A stretch of DNA of 64,000 bases from Chitinophaga sp. GbtcB8 (GCF_019091455.1 NZ_JAGXJN010000002.1:434001-498000); one strand, 5' to 3'; counted from the first letter of the stretch, positions 43,229 to 52,282 are shown. The notes: generated from the sequence alone by a model not told the origin. Translations and numbers: made by a program.

Positions 43229-44170
43229 ATGCCTGATGTAGTACCTGTGACAGGATTGCATACCCCTATAACAAATATTATTACCTCTGAATCATCTGTG
43301 TTAGTGCCCATGGAATCGCCCGGATCGCCCGGTTATGGCGATATCTGGCCTATAACGGACGGCGCGGAAATAGAATATATACCCCGCATTATACAGGAGC
43401 TGGCCGGGGAGGACGAAACATCCTTTAACGTTCCGGACCTGTCAGGCCTGGCGGATATCGGGAATGCTTCTTTTGGTGCAAGTCCAATAAAGGAAGTAGT
43501 GATAGGGACCGATGAACGCGTACAGATCACAGATACCAAAAAATATCCCTGGCGCGCAACAGCTTCCCTGCTGATCACTGCAGCCGATAATACGCAATGG
43601 ATAGGTACCGGCTGGTTTATAAGCCCGCGCACATTGATCACCGCAGGACATTGTGTATGTATCAAAAACAGCGGTATGCCGGCCCGCGATGGCTGGGTAA
43701 AAAAGATCCAGGTAATGCCCGGCCGTAATGGTACACAGCTGCCCTTTGGCGGTAAAACCGCTACGGAGTTCTGGACCGTGCAGGGATGGGGCGAAAAGGG
43801 ATTGGAGCACTACGATTATGGCGCCATTATTTTACCGGCTGCTTTTGACCAGGAGCTGGGATATATGGGTTTTGGCGTTTATGACGATAACCTGTTGCTG
43901 GCATCCATCGCCAACATTGAAGGTTACCCGGGAGATAAGCCCCCTGGCACCTTATGGTATGATAACAGGCAGATAGGCAGTGTGAACGCCGATAAGATTT
44001 TTTACGCAGCAGATACCGCTGGCGGACAAAGCGGCGCAGGCGTATACATCATTAAGGGCGGACAGCGGCAAGCGGTGGCTATTCATACCTACGGAGGCAA
44101 TACCGCTAACTCCGGCACCAGGATCTCGTCCCAGGTTTTCTCGAACCTGGAAAGCTGGAAAAGATCATAA
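43229..44170 (+). CDS. Trypsin-like serine protease (first of two in the operon)
   Basis: A 313-aa protein, first gene of a five-gene unit. Residues 1-105 are a non-catalytic leader with an acidic, Pro/Ser-rich segment. The chymotrypsin-fold domain follows with a complete triad: His141 in GWFISPRTLITAGHC, Asp196 in EHYDYGAIIL and Ser268 in TAGGQSGAGVYI. The oxyanion motif is GGQSGAG, close to the V8/glutamyl endopeptidase form rather than GDSGG. There is no signal peptide, so it should act in the cytoplasm, where trypsin-like domains often serve as effectors of NTPase-based conflict systems. It is followed after 27 bases by a PLD-family gene and three genes further by another trypsin-like protein of different architecture. 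Confidence 0.85.
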   Translation: MPDVVPVTGLHTPITNIITSESSVLVPMESPGSPGYGDIWPITDGAEIEYIPRIIQELAGEDETSFNVPDLSGLADIGNASFGASPIKEVVIGTDERVQITDTKKYPWRATASLLITAADNTQWIGTGWFISPRTLITAGHCVCIKNSGMPARDGWVKKIQVMPGRNGTQLPFGGKTATEFWTVQGWGEKGLEHYDYGAIILPAAFDQELGYMGFGVYDDNLLLASIANIEGYPGDKPPGTLWYDNRQIGSVNADKIFYAADTAGGQSGAGVYIIKGGQRQAVAIHTYGGNTANSGTRISSQVFSNLESWKRS

Positions 44171-44197
44171 TTCATCACAGATCCCAAAAAAATAACA

Positions 44198-45751
44198 ATG
44201 CAAACAGTGGAAGAAATATTACCGGTAAGCCCCGATCTGTTTGGACCGGTTATTACGGTTATTAAAGCCAACCAGGAAGCGCTGTTAACTCTGCCCGGTG
44301 TATTAGGTGTGCGCCCGGGATTCAGCAAAAGTAACCGGGGAGAAGATCCTGTTCCCGTAATAACAGTAGTAACAAAACCGGATGCCGGCATAGTGCCCCT
44401 GCCGGAAAGCCTGGAAGGCATACCCCTTGAAGCCGAAGTTGCCACCCCACTGGACCTGGTGGAAGGTTTGATACCGCTTTCAATATGGGAGGGATATAAC
44501 CTGGAAGCTGCTCCCCACATTAACTACCAGCCGCCGGACCCCAACGAGGTAGCGCTTACCGCAATGGAAGTGAAGAATGTGACCTGCCATGTAGGGCCGG
44601 ATTCCGGCTGGACCACCCTTCAGCCGTTTCTTGAAGAAACCACTACCAGCCTTACGGTGGCCATGTATGAGTTTTATGCAACGCACATCATTGATACCAT
44701 TACCACGCTGGGGCAGGAGCGGGGCGCTACGCTAAGTATGATATTACAGGTTGATAAGAACGACCTGCACATAGTAGATACCCTCTCACAAAGCTGGGGC
44801 GAAAGGCTGGAATTTGTAAAAGCATCCGTATCCGGCGCTAACCGCATTTTTAATAACTCGTACCATACCAAGGTAGCTGTGCGTGATTCCAGCGCTTTCT
44901 GGCTTTCCAGCGGTAACTGGAGCCCTCACAGCCAACCCCTGATAACACCCGGCAATGAGCAGTTCCTGTATAAGGAAGGGAACCGGGAATGGCATGTGAT
45001 CATTGAAGACAGGCCTTTGGCGGAGATGTACGAAAAGTTTATCCGCTATGATATGCGGCAGGCCACAGGAGCAGTAATAGAAGAAGCTTTTTTTGAGCTG
45101 CCGGACCTTTTTGTACCGGATACCTTAGCTGAAGCGGAAGCAGCCGTAATACAGCCACAGCCCTTTGCAGCAGAGACCTTCTATACAAACGGCGAGGTTG
45201 TAAAAGTGAAACCTTTGATGAGCCCTGATAATTATGCAGCGGAAGTATTGAAGCTGATTGAAGCTGCGGAGGAATCGCTGTACCTGCAGTTCTCTTACAT
45301 ACGCCAGCCTTCTGCAGAAATATTTGACCGGATCATTGCGGCTATTGCCCAAAAGATGGAAGCAGGCTTGGATGTAAAAGTGATTGTTGGCCCCAGCCAG
45401 AAAGCAGAGCACTCCGACCTGCTGATCGGTACCCGTAAATGGAAAAGAAGCATGTTCCGCCGGCAAAGCAGCAAAGTACATAACAAGGGCATTCTCATTG
45501 ATGGTAAAATAGCGGTGGTAGGCAGCAACAACTGGTCGTCTGACGGTACGCAATACAACCGGGATACCAGCCTGGTATTCTTTTCCCCGCAAATAACCGC
45601 GTATTACACTGCTGTATTTATGTTTGACTGGAACAGCCTTACAAAGCCCATTAGCCAACCGCAGGAAACTACCCCGCTGATCGCGCCTGAAAATGCACCT
45701 GCGCCGCCGGGTATGCGCCGTGTAAGCTGGCAGGAATGGTATGACGCATAA
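44198..45751 (+). CDS. Phospholipase D-family protein with two HKD motifs and trypsin-associated N-terminal domain
   Basis: A 517-aa protein. The first 100 residues (VIKANQEALLTLPGVLGVRPGF, ITVVTKPDAGIVPLPESLEGIPLEAEV) resemble a small domain I associate with the N-terminus of some bacterial trypsin-like proteins (Nal1-like). Residues about 125-500 hold two PLD repeats: YHTKVAVRDSSAFWLSSGNWS near 221-241, and KVHNKGILIDGKIAVVGSNNWS near 426-447. The second is a textbook HxKx4Dx6GSxN motif; the first is HxKx4D with SSGN. The two half-sites together make one active site that cleaves phosphodiesters; both nucleases and lipases exist in the family. No signal peptide, so a cytoplasmic nuclease is the more likely reading. 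The stop is 10 bases before the start used for the next gene. Confidence 0.85.
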   Translation: MQTVEEILPVSPDLFGPVITVIKANQEALLTLPGVLGVRPGFSKSNRGEDPVPVITVVTKPDAGIVPLPESLEGIPLEAEVATPLDLVEGLIPLSIWEGYNLEAAPHINYQPPDPNEVALTAMEVKNVTCHVGPDSGWTTLQPFLEETTTSLTVAMYEFYATHIIDTITTLGQERGATLSMILQVDKNDLHIVDTLSQSWGERLEFVKASVSGANRIFNNSYHTKVAVRDSSAFWLSSGNWSPHSQPLITPGNEQFLYKEGNREWHVIIEDRPLAEMYEKFIRYDMRQATGAVIEEAFFELPDLFVPDTLAEAEAAVIQPQPFAAETFYTNGEVVKVKPLMSPDNYAAEVLKLIEAAEESLYLQFSYIRQPSAEIFDRIIAAIAQKMEAGLDVKVIVGPSQKAEHSDLLIGTRKWKRSMFRRQSSKVHNKGILIDGKIAVVGSNNWSSDGTQYNRDTSLVFFSPQITAYYTAVFMFDWNSLTKPISQPQETTPLIAPENAPAPPGMRRVSWQEWYDA

Positions 45752-45761
45752 ATTAATTCTT

Positions 45762-46955
45762 ATGTTATCTGAAAACGATAAAGACTACGTAATAGAAGTG
45801 CTGACCAGCCGGTTGATCCTGGAAGAAAAACCCAGGACCGCGCTGGTACTTTCTTTTATGAACACCACATTTGCCGAAGACCTGGTACAGGGGAAAGCCC
45901 GTGAAATAGCCATGGACGCCGTACGCTTATGCATAAACGACGGCTGGGGCCACATGCCTACCTGGATGGAACGCCTGCTGAAGATCTATGAGCTGACCAT
46001 TGTGGATGCAAAGATCGCGGAGATCTGGGAACGCTCACGGCACCAGCCGCCACCCGTTGCAGACCCGCTTGACCAGACCGTGCTGAATAACAGCACCCCA
46101 TTCGTGAACCGGAGATTATTGCGCTCGCACCTGCAACGGCTGTCCACTGCCGGTGCTAACCTGCAGCCCATACTGGTGGTGAATGGAGATACCCAATGCG
46201 GAAAATCGTACTCCACGAATTATATAGAGCACTTTTCAAACGTAAAGTCGATCTTAACTTACCGGCTTTCTCTGGACCCTGAGCTGGGCCTGTCAATGGG
46301 CCCCAGGGAAGTGGCTATGGACCTGGTGTACCAGATGGGCAGGCCGCTGACCAGCATGCCTGCACCTGAAACCAATTTAAACCTGTACGCCCGGCAGCTT
46401 GCCGGCTGGGTGCTGAATGAAGCATCGCAAACATCTTCACAACACTGGTTTGTTTTAGACAACTTCCGCGGGGAAATGCTGCTGCCGGCAACCCGGAATT
46501 TCCTGGTAGCCCTTTCAGACCGGATCACTACAGGCGTGTTTTCGCATCGCTGCCGGCTTATACTCATAGGATTTGACCGGGCGGTATTAACGGTGGACCC
46601 CGGTAAGGTAGAGGAAGAGCGGATACAACCCTGCACCGCCAACGATGTAGAATTTGCGGTAGATGAAATATTGAAAAGAGCAGCAGGCCACAGCTTTAAT
46701 ATGCAGCACCTGGTGGCATATGTTTGCACTGACCTTCCCAAAGCACCGGAGAAAATGTATGAGCTGAACCAGCGCTTAAGGATGCTTTTGCGTGCGGTGA
46801 ATGAGCTGACCGTGATCTTTGCAGCCGTGCCTGACATTGATTTCGAGGCCGTGCTGCTGCAGGTGCTTACCGGCCTTCCAAAAGACCGCGCGGAGCGCAT
46901 GAACGAGCTACAGCAAAGACTGGATGATCTCAAGGATTCTCTCAACGAAATTTAA
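45762..46955 (+). CDS. P-loop ATPase with effector-associated-domain-like N-terminus
   Basis: About 397 aa from ATG at 45762; an ATG at 45741 overlapping the previous gene by 11 bases is the alternative. Residues 1-90 are a helical domain (RTALVLSFMNTTFAEDLVQ, REIAMDAVRLCINDGWGHMPTWMERLLKIYEL) with the look of the effector-associated domains (EAD1-like) that couple NTPases to effectors in bacterial conflict systems. A P-loop ATPase follows: Walker A VNGDTQCGKSYS near residues 141-152, Walker B HWFVLDNFRGE near 230, and RLILIGFDR as a likely sensor. The C-terminus is helical with leucine-rich coils. It is smaller than full STAND proteins and lacks a repeat sensor region. It lies 4 bases before the larger STAND gene. 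Confidence 0.7.
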   Translation: MLSENDKDYVIEVLTSRLILEEKPRTALVLSFMNTTFAEDLVQGKAREIAMDAVRLCINDGWGHMPTWMERLLKIYELTIVDAKIAEIWERSRHQPPPVADPLDQTVLNNSTPFVNRRLLRSHLQRLSTAGANLQPILVVNGDTQCGKSYSTNYIEHFSNVKSILTYRLSLDPELGLSMGPREVAMDLVYQMGRPLTSMPAPETNLNLYARQLAGWVLNEASQTSSQHWFVLDNFRGEMLLPATRNFLVALSDRITTGVFSHRCRLILIGFDRAVLTVDPGKVEEERIQPCTANDVEFAVDEILKRAAGHSFNMQHLVAYVCTDLPKAPEKMYELNQRLRMLLRAVNELTVIFAAVPDIDFEAVLLQVLTGLPKDRAERMNELQQRLDDLKDSLNEI

Positions 46956-46959
46956 TTTT

Positions 46960-49632
46960 ATGTCATTAGATATTACTGCCAGGATCATTGCAAAATATAC
47001 CAGCAAGCGGGATGAACGCCAGCAAAAGGAAACAACGAAGGATGATCAGCTGTTATGGGCTTACCTGCAGGCAGCAGCCGTGCTGCATTGTTTTGCCTGT
47101 GATTCCCTGCAGCCGCTTAATAGCACTGTTACGCACCCGCATCCCCGGGTATTATTGTATGACTATGTTGTACCCGCTGCCGGCGGATTATCAGAAGGCC
47201 TTTTTACGTTAAAGCCTGCTACACGGCAGGAAGCATTGCGTAAGTTCACATCAAGAACAGCTATGCAGGCGGCTTTGCAGGCCAACCCGGACCGTTTGAT
47301 AACCGATGTGCAAAAGTTATGGGAAAACTACCTGTCTACCGGCACCATACCCCCACCGGAAAAAATGGGTTATAAACAGCTGAACTGTTTGTGCCAGGTG
47401 CTTACCTGGCTGGGGGGAATGGATGACAGCCTTCCTTCCCAGGCCGATGTGCTGCAGCTGTTACACCGGAAAAGCGTGCTGGCAAGTTTTGAGCACCTGG
47501 TTATTTCAAACTTTACCGGGCGCAAAAAAGAGCTGCGTACCCTGAACCAGCATATTGGCAATGCCTCCACTTCCATACTGGATTGGTTCTCGTCTAAAAA
47601 GAAACCCATACTGGCTATTCATGGCCCGGGCGGCATTGGGAAATCGGCGCTGGTAGGCCGTTTGCTGTGGGAGAATTTCCAGGGCGACAATAAGAAAAAG
47701 ATCCCCTTTGCTTACCTGGCTTTTGACCAGCCTAACCTGCGCATTGAAACGCCCTTTACCATATTGGTGGAAGTAGCTGCGCAGCTGGCATTACAGCTCC
47801 CGGAGCTTGCCGCTGTGTTCATACAGTTCAATGATGTGGTGCGCGACTACCGGGATGGCCAGGGTGCAATAAATAACCGGGGAGATATATCTGCTACCCG
47901 TACTATTCGCCTGAATGCCTACCGTTCAGCAGATGAAACCCTCTATAGTGAATTTGCCTCGCTGCTTGATATTATTTCCAAACAGAACAACCCCAAAAGC
48001 CCGCTCCCGGTATTAATTGTACTGGATACTTTTGAGGAGGTACAGTACCGCGATCGTGAAAGCCTGAGTGCCTTTTGGCGTATGCTTGGTATTATTCAGA
48101 GGGAGTTTTCCCTGCTGTCTATCATTATTGCAGGCAGAACGCCCATTGCAGACCTGGGGATAGATAAAGATGTTTTGCAGGAGCTGCCCCTGGAACGGCT
48201 GGACCAGGCCGACAGCATTACTTTGCTGAATGCCCTTGGCGTTACAGATGGAACCGTTGCAAAGGCCGTTGCCGGACAGGTGGGCGGAAATCCTTTATCG
48301 CTAAGGCTTGCAGCCAACTTAATTACATCTGACACCGGTGCTGCCGGTACTTCAGGAATTAAGAACCTGAGTACATCCAACTGGATGTTCTTCCGGCTGG
48401 ATGAGCAGATCATACAGGGGCAGCTCTACAAAAGGATCCTGGATCATATCCATAACGAAGAGGTGCGTAAGCTGGCACATCCCGGCATGGTGTTACGCAT
48501 TACCAGCCCGGAAATAATACTCTATGTGCTGGCCCCTGTTTGCAAAATAGCCATTGAAAGTATAACAGAAGCAGAAGCGCTTTTTGAAGCGTTAAAACGG
48601 GAGCATGCGCTGGTAACAATGGGCGATGCCGGTACCCTGGTGTACCGCCCGGAGATCCGGCAATCCATGATCCGGCTGCTGAAGCAGGATAAATACGCTG
48701 AAGTACGTACGCTGCATAATGCCGCCATTGCTTTTTATATAGGGCAGGAAACTATTGAGGCGCGCGCGGAAGAAATGTACCACCGGCTGGCATTGGGTGA
48801 AAACAGTTATCACGAGCTTGACCAGCGCTGGATAAAAGGTATTGAGCAATCCATAGCCTCTAACCTGGAAGAATACCCGGATCATGTTAAGGTTTGGCTG
48901 GCTTCCAGGATGGCCCTTGAAGTGCCCCGTGATATTTATGCAAATGCGGATATAATGGACTGGGAGCGGAATATAACGCGTAAGATCAAACGCGCATTAA
49001 AGGAGCTGCAGTTTAAATGGGCGCTGGAATTATTAGGCGAGCGGAAAGACCGCTCAGAACAAAGCCCACTTTTTGCGCTGGAAGCAAAGGTATATATGCT
49101 GATAGAAAATAATCAACGGGCATGGGAAGTGCTGGAGCAGGGGGTAGAGAAGGTATCCGGCTCCACGAACCGGGGCCGCCTGGCGGAATTGTTCTGGCTG
49201 CAGTCGCAGGTAGCATTGCTCCGAAAAGATCCACCCACTGCAGATGAAAAGCTGGAACAGGCAGCGCAGGCCATTGCCGGTGCGGCCAACCCCATTCCCC
49301 TTATCCAGATCCTCTGCCACCGGCTGCTGATCCATGATACCCACCATTTAAGCAACAATAACATTATCCCGGCTTTACGTTTCAGGTTAAACGCTGCCTG
49401 TGAACGCATAAACGAAAGCAACGCCTATACGGTGCCCTTTGTAATTGAGCTGGCTATTCCACTCTTAGGCGATGAATATCCTAAAACCAGGAAGCAGCTG
49501 GAAAGCTTTAACATACACGGTTTCAAGCCAACGCTTGACATACTGACCACTGAAAACCTCAGGGGCCTGGATGAATACAGGGAAAGCTGGGAGCAGGAAG
49601 AAGATAATTATTTATACGAAAGCTTAGTTTAA
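46960..49632 (+). CDS. STAND-type NTPase with TPR-like C-terminus
   Basis: About 890 aa from ATG at 46960; an in-frame ATG at 46924 would overlap the previous gene by 32 bases. The N-terminal 200 residues are helical without known motif. The nucleotide-binding module has FTGRKKELRTLNQHI, Walker A IHGPGGIGKSALVGRLL near 220-236, Walker B LPVLIVLDTFEEV near 347-359, SIIIAGRTPI, and GGNPLSLRLAANLI near 445-458, the GxP motif of NB-ARC/NACHT-type STAND proteins. A winged-helix-like part follows, then TPR-like helices from about residue 640 to the end (LFALEAKVYMLIENNQRAWEVLEQ). The C-terminal array would sense a trigger and the P-loop would drive oligomer assembly; the effectors are presumably the neighbouring proteases and PLD protein. 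Confidence 0.8.
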   Translation: MSLDITARIIAKYTSKRDERQQKETTKDDQLLWAYLQAAAVLHCFACDSLQPLNSTVTHPHPRVLLYDYVVPAAGGLSEGLFTLKPATRQEALRKFTSRTAMQAALQANPDRLITDVQKLWENYLSTGTIPPPEKMGYKQLNCLCQVLTWLGGMDDSLPSQADVLQLLHRKSVLASFEHLVISNFTGRKKELRTLNQHIGNASTSILDWFSSKKKPILAIHGPGGIGKSALVGRLLWENFQGDNKKKIPFAYLAFDQPNLRIETPFTILVEVAAQLALQLPELAAVFIQFNDVVRDYRDGQGAINNRGDISATRTIRLNAYRSADETLYSEFASLLDIISKQNNPKSPLPVLIVLDTFEEVQYRDRESLSAFWRMLGIIQREFSLLSIIIAGRTPIADLGIDKDVLQELPLERLDQADSITLLNALGVTDGTVAKAVAGQVGGNPLSLRLAANLITSDTGAAGTSGIKNLSTSNWMFFRLDEQIIQGQLYKRILDHIHNEEVRKLAHPGMVLRITSPEIILYVLAPVCKIAIESITEAEALFEALKREHALVTMGDAGTLVYRPEIRQSMIRLLKQDKYAEVRTLHNAAIAFYIGQETIEARAEEMYHRLALGENSYHELDQRWIKGIEQSIASNLEEYPDHVKVWLASRMALEVPRDIYANADIMDWERNITRKIKRALKELQFKWALELLGERKDRSEQSPLFALEAKVYMLIENNQRAWEVLEQGVEKVSGSTNRGRLAELFWLQSQVALLRKDPPTADEKLEQAAQAIAGAANPIPLIQILCHRLLIHDTHHLSNNNIIPALRFRLNAACERINESNAYTVPFVIELAIPLLGDEYPKTRKQLESFNIHGFKPTLDILTTENLRGLDEYRESWEQEEDNYLYESLV

Positions 49633-50756
49633 TGGCATTACTTACACAACAGGAGATCCTGAAACTGGGCGATGCGCTTATAAGCGGGTTAGACCCGGCC
49701 GGGAACCGCATTGCATTGCTGCAATCCATTGACAGAAGATTTGTGGCCGTTTTTCCGCAGGCAGGTAACCCCGCCGCACAAATGATGGTAGATATAGGGT
49801 ACATGAATGAAGTGGAAAGGCTAACCTCCGGTGCGGTGCCGCTGCAGCTATACCTGCAGAATGCAGCCTTCCTGTTATACGGGGCCGGGCAAAATGAAGC
49901 AACGGTAAGGGCTACGCTGGACCTGGTGAACCAGCGGGCCACAGGTGCTCCCAAACCTGATGTGGAGAACATAAAGGAAATAAAGGAACAGATCATTCAT
50001 GCAGATGATATGGTAACCTTTGCCTTTATGGAAGCAGGCGTAAAAGCGGCGCCTGCCGTGTTAAAGCTGAAAGTGCCGGGTTTTCAGAACGGCCAGCCCC
50101 GCAAGCTGGCGAATGGGCAGCCCATGAACTTTTTAGGTACCGGCTGGCTGCTCACCTCATCGCTTATTATGACAAACCATCACGTTATTAATGCGCGGAA
50201 ACAGGGTGAGGCAAATGCCCCGGAAGCCGATCTGCAGCTGCAGGCAAAAGGCACGCAGGCATTGCTGGATTTTGATGCAGATGAAATGGAAGCAGGCAGC
50301 ACCATCCAGGTAACGGCACTGGAAGCATGGGAGCCCGGCCTGGACTATGCCATTATACGGGTGCCGGACACCGGCAGAAGCCCGCTGCGGTACACCACGC
50401 AAATGCTTACCTATAACAATGAGCCTATTCCCGTTAATATTATACAGCACCCCGGCGGGCGTGGTAAACGTTATGCCATCCGGAATAATCTTGTAAGCTC
50501 CTCCACTGCTAATGAGCTGCGTTATTTTACGGATACAGAAGCCGGTACTTCCGGCTCGCCGGTATTGAACGACCAGTGGGAGGTGGTGGCCTTGCACCGG
50601 GCATCCATGTCGGTATCCGGTGTGCAATTCCAGGGTAAGACCACTGCCTATGTGAATATTGGAACGCATTTATCATTGATCCTGGAAGATCTGAAAGCAA
50701 GATACCCGGCGCTTGCAGCGGAGATAGGGATCTTGAATGGAGCAGTTGCGCTGTAA
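49632..50756 (+). CDS. Trypsin-like serine protease with N-terminal helical effector-associated domain
   Basis: A 374-aa protein whose ATG overlaps the last base of the STAND gene stop (TAATG), so translation is coupled. Residues 1-105 form a helical domain (LTQQEILKLGDALISGLDPAG, NRIALLQSIDRRFVAVFP, LQLYLQNAAFLLYGA) of the effector-associated type. The protease domain has His184 in GWLLTSSLIMTNHHV, Asp238 in PGLDYAIIRVP and Ser307 in DTEAGTSGSPVLND: a complete triad with a GTSGSP oxyanion motif of the V8/HtrA-like class. There is no signal peptide and no PDZ domain. The N-terminal domain could pair with the related domain of the ATPase two genes upstream. A terminator begins 129 bases after the stop. 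Confidence 0.85.
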   Translation: MALLTQQEILKLGDALISGLDPAGNRIALLQSIDRRFVAVFPQAGNPAAQMMVDIGYMNEVERLTSGAVPLQLYLQNAAFLLYGAGQNEATVRATLDLVNQRATGAPKPDVENIKEIKEQIIHADDMVTFAFMEAGVKAAPAVLKLKVPGFQNGQPRKLANGQPMNFLGTGWLLTSSLIMTNHHVINARKQGEANAPEADLQLQAKGTQALLDFDADEMEAGSTIQVTALEAWEPGLDYAIIRVPDTGRSPLRYTTQMLTYNNEPIPVNIIQHPGGRGKRYAIRNNLVSSSTANELRYFTDTEAGTSGSPVLNDQWEVVALHRASMSVSGVQFQGKTTAYVNIGTHLSLILEDLKARYPALAAEIGILNGAVAL

Positions 50757-51230
50757 TAAAAATAACAGTGTATGCATTACAATGATGTATCAGGATTGTA
50801 AAGGATAGTATCTTATTGATGCTGCTATAATAATTTCCCGATCAATAACAAATGCTTTAACATGTAATTAACCAGATTTAACCCATCCTGCTGTTAAATT
50901 GAGCAGGATTTTTTCACCCTATATACCCATGAGTAAGGGACAATTAATCAATCCATTAATTATGGTAATGTAAATAAATATATCACACAGCTAAAGCTCT
51001 TACAATAGGAGAATGTATAATTCTCAGATGCCTTGATATCTGCATAGATAATCATGTACTGTCGGGCGCCCCAAAAAATGTCGCCTGGACATTATTAAAT
51101 GCTGACAAATGAGTTTGTGCAACACTGCCAAAACATCCATGAGTTGGTATTGACATAATCTTGAAAAACCGCCCAATCGCGTTAAGGCGATTGTGGTAGA
51201 AACATATGTACTACACCAGAACATATTTAT
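50757..51230. other. Non-coding stretch between the protease operon and the next FecR
   Basis: No convincing gene. It holds the operon terminator at 50885 and a 7-base perfect hairpin at 51174-51193 (CAATCGC / GCGATTG, loop GTTAAG) just before the FecR start, without a T tract. An antisense frame at 51024-51224 has no recognisable protein features. Where a sigma gene would normally stand before FecR, none is found in any frame. Confidence 0.4.
50885..50917 (+). terminator. Rho-independent terminator of the five-gene operon
   Basis: ATCCTGCT and AGCAGGAT pair perfectly around GTTAAATTG, followed by TTTTTCA. It closes the protease-PLD-ATPase-STAND-protease unit. Confidence 0.88.
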
Positions 51231-52232
51231 ATGCTATACGATTTCAACATGTTTTTAGATCTCATCGCAAAGAAACTGGCGGGCTCTATCAGTCCTGATG
51301 AAGAGCAGCTTCTTAGCGATATTATTGCGGCAGATCCCAAGGCTGCAGCTATATATGCCGACGAATCTGCCCTGTACCGCTCCTGGCATTTCAAAAGACC
51401 TGTTGCGGGTAAGCATAAGCACCGGGATACGCTCAAAGTTGTTGCTGTTAAGAGCACAAAACATGCACGCAGACTTGAGATGATGAGGGCTGCAGCGGTG
51501 TTACTATTGATCATCTCCGGCATTTGTTTTTTCCATTACGGTCCGCCCACATTCGGCGGAAACAATTCTATGCTGGCTCTCCCTTTTGATAACATGGAGG
51601 ATACTGCAATCCACACCGTGATAACATTCAGGGGAAAGGAAGATAGCGTTAGCTTATCGGATGGATCTACAGTACGGATCAATGCAGCTTCACGCCTGCG
51701 GGTGCAGTTCTCAAAAGATAAGCGGAAAGTGGATTTTAAAGGGGAAGCTTATTTTAAAGTGGCGCCCGGCCGCAGGCCATTTGTCATTAACACACCTTAT
51801 GCCACCATTGAGGTACTGGGCACAGAGTTCAATGTTAATACCTATGACTCCGGAGTAACAAAGATCTCATTGGTTAAGGGAAAGATCCGTGTCAGGGCAA
51901 TGGGCAAAGACATTATTGTACATGCAGGCGAGGAGCTGGTGTATACGCATGGTAGCACGTTCCAGCTACGGGCGTGCACGTGTAATGTTGCTTTGGCATG
52001 GCAGCATGGAGTGTGCCATTTCTTCAATGAAGATCTAAATGCTATAGCTCCCAGGCTGGAGCGGCTGTTTGATACCTGCGTTGTTATTGATGATGAGCGG
52101 CTGCTGGATAAAAGATATACAGGTTTGATCGATAAGTCAATTGGCCTGATGGCCAACATAAATAATATACCAGCGGTCACTAAACTTGATTGTCGTTTTT
52201 CGGGAGATACGCTGCATATTGCTTCTAAGTAA
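51231..52232 (+). CDS. FecR family anti-sigma factor (third copy, no adjacent sigma)
   Basis: A 333-aa FecR; ATG at 51249 (MFLDLIAKKLAGSISPDEE) is an equally good start. The N-terminal anti-sigma part is FLDLIAKKLAGSISPDEEQLLSDII, the membrane helix lies near residues 85-102 (MRAAAVLLLIISGICFF), and the periplasmic part has VITFRGKEDSVSLSDGSTVRINAASRL, VDFKGEAYFKVAPGRRPFVINTPYATIEVLGTEFNVNTYD and a C-terminal DUF4974-like domain (LDCRFSGDTLHIASK). It faces an STN-domain SusC gene on the other strand; in other loci such a pair shares a sigma factor, but none is encoded here. Either the sigma gene has been lost or one from another locus is used. Confidence 0.9.
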   Translation: MLYDFNMFLDLIAKKLAGSISPDEEQLLSDIIAADPKAAAIYADESALYRSWHFKRPVAGKHKHRDTLKVVAVKSTKHARRLEMMRAAAVLLLIISGICFFHYGPPTFGGNNSMLALPFDNMEDTAIHTVITFRGKEDSVSLSDGSTVRINAASRLRVQFSKDKRKVDFKGEAYFKVAPGRRPFVINTPYATIEVLGTEFNVNTYDSGVTKISLVKGKIRVRAMGKDIIVHAGEELVYTHGSTFQLRACTCNVALAWQHGVCHFFNEDLNAIAPRLERLFDTCVVIDDERLLDKRYTGLIDKSIGLMANINNIPAVTKLDCRFSGDTLHIASK

Positions 52233-52252
52233 GCGGAGGGGGATGAATGAAG

Positions 52253-52282
52253 CGGCAGGGTACAACATACCCTGCCGTTTTT
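52253..52282. terminator. Terminator between FecR and the convergent small-peptide gene
   Basis: CGGCAGGGTA and TACCCTGCCG form a perfect 10-base stem around CAACA, followed by TTTTTAT on the plus strand. It ends the FecR transcript about 20 bases after its stop and may also serve the convergent peptide gene. Confidence 0.88.

Noticed and set aside
46259-46945. 228-codon open frame antisense to the P-loop ATPase
   Set aside because: Ser/Arg-rich antisense shadow with no motif; the sense frame has Walker A and B.
51024-51224. 66-codon minus-strand open frame, considered as a sigma-factor or transposase remnant before FecR
   Set aside because: No region 2/4 motif or transposase catalytic motif could be found in any frame.
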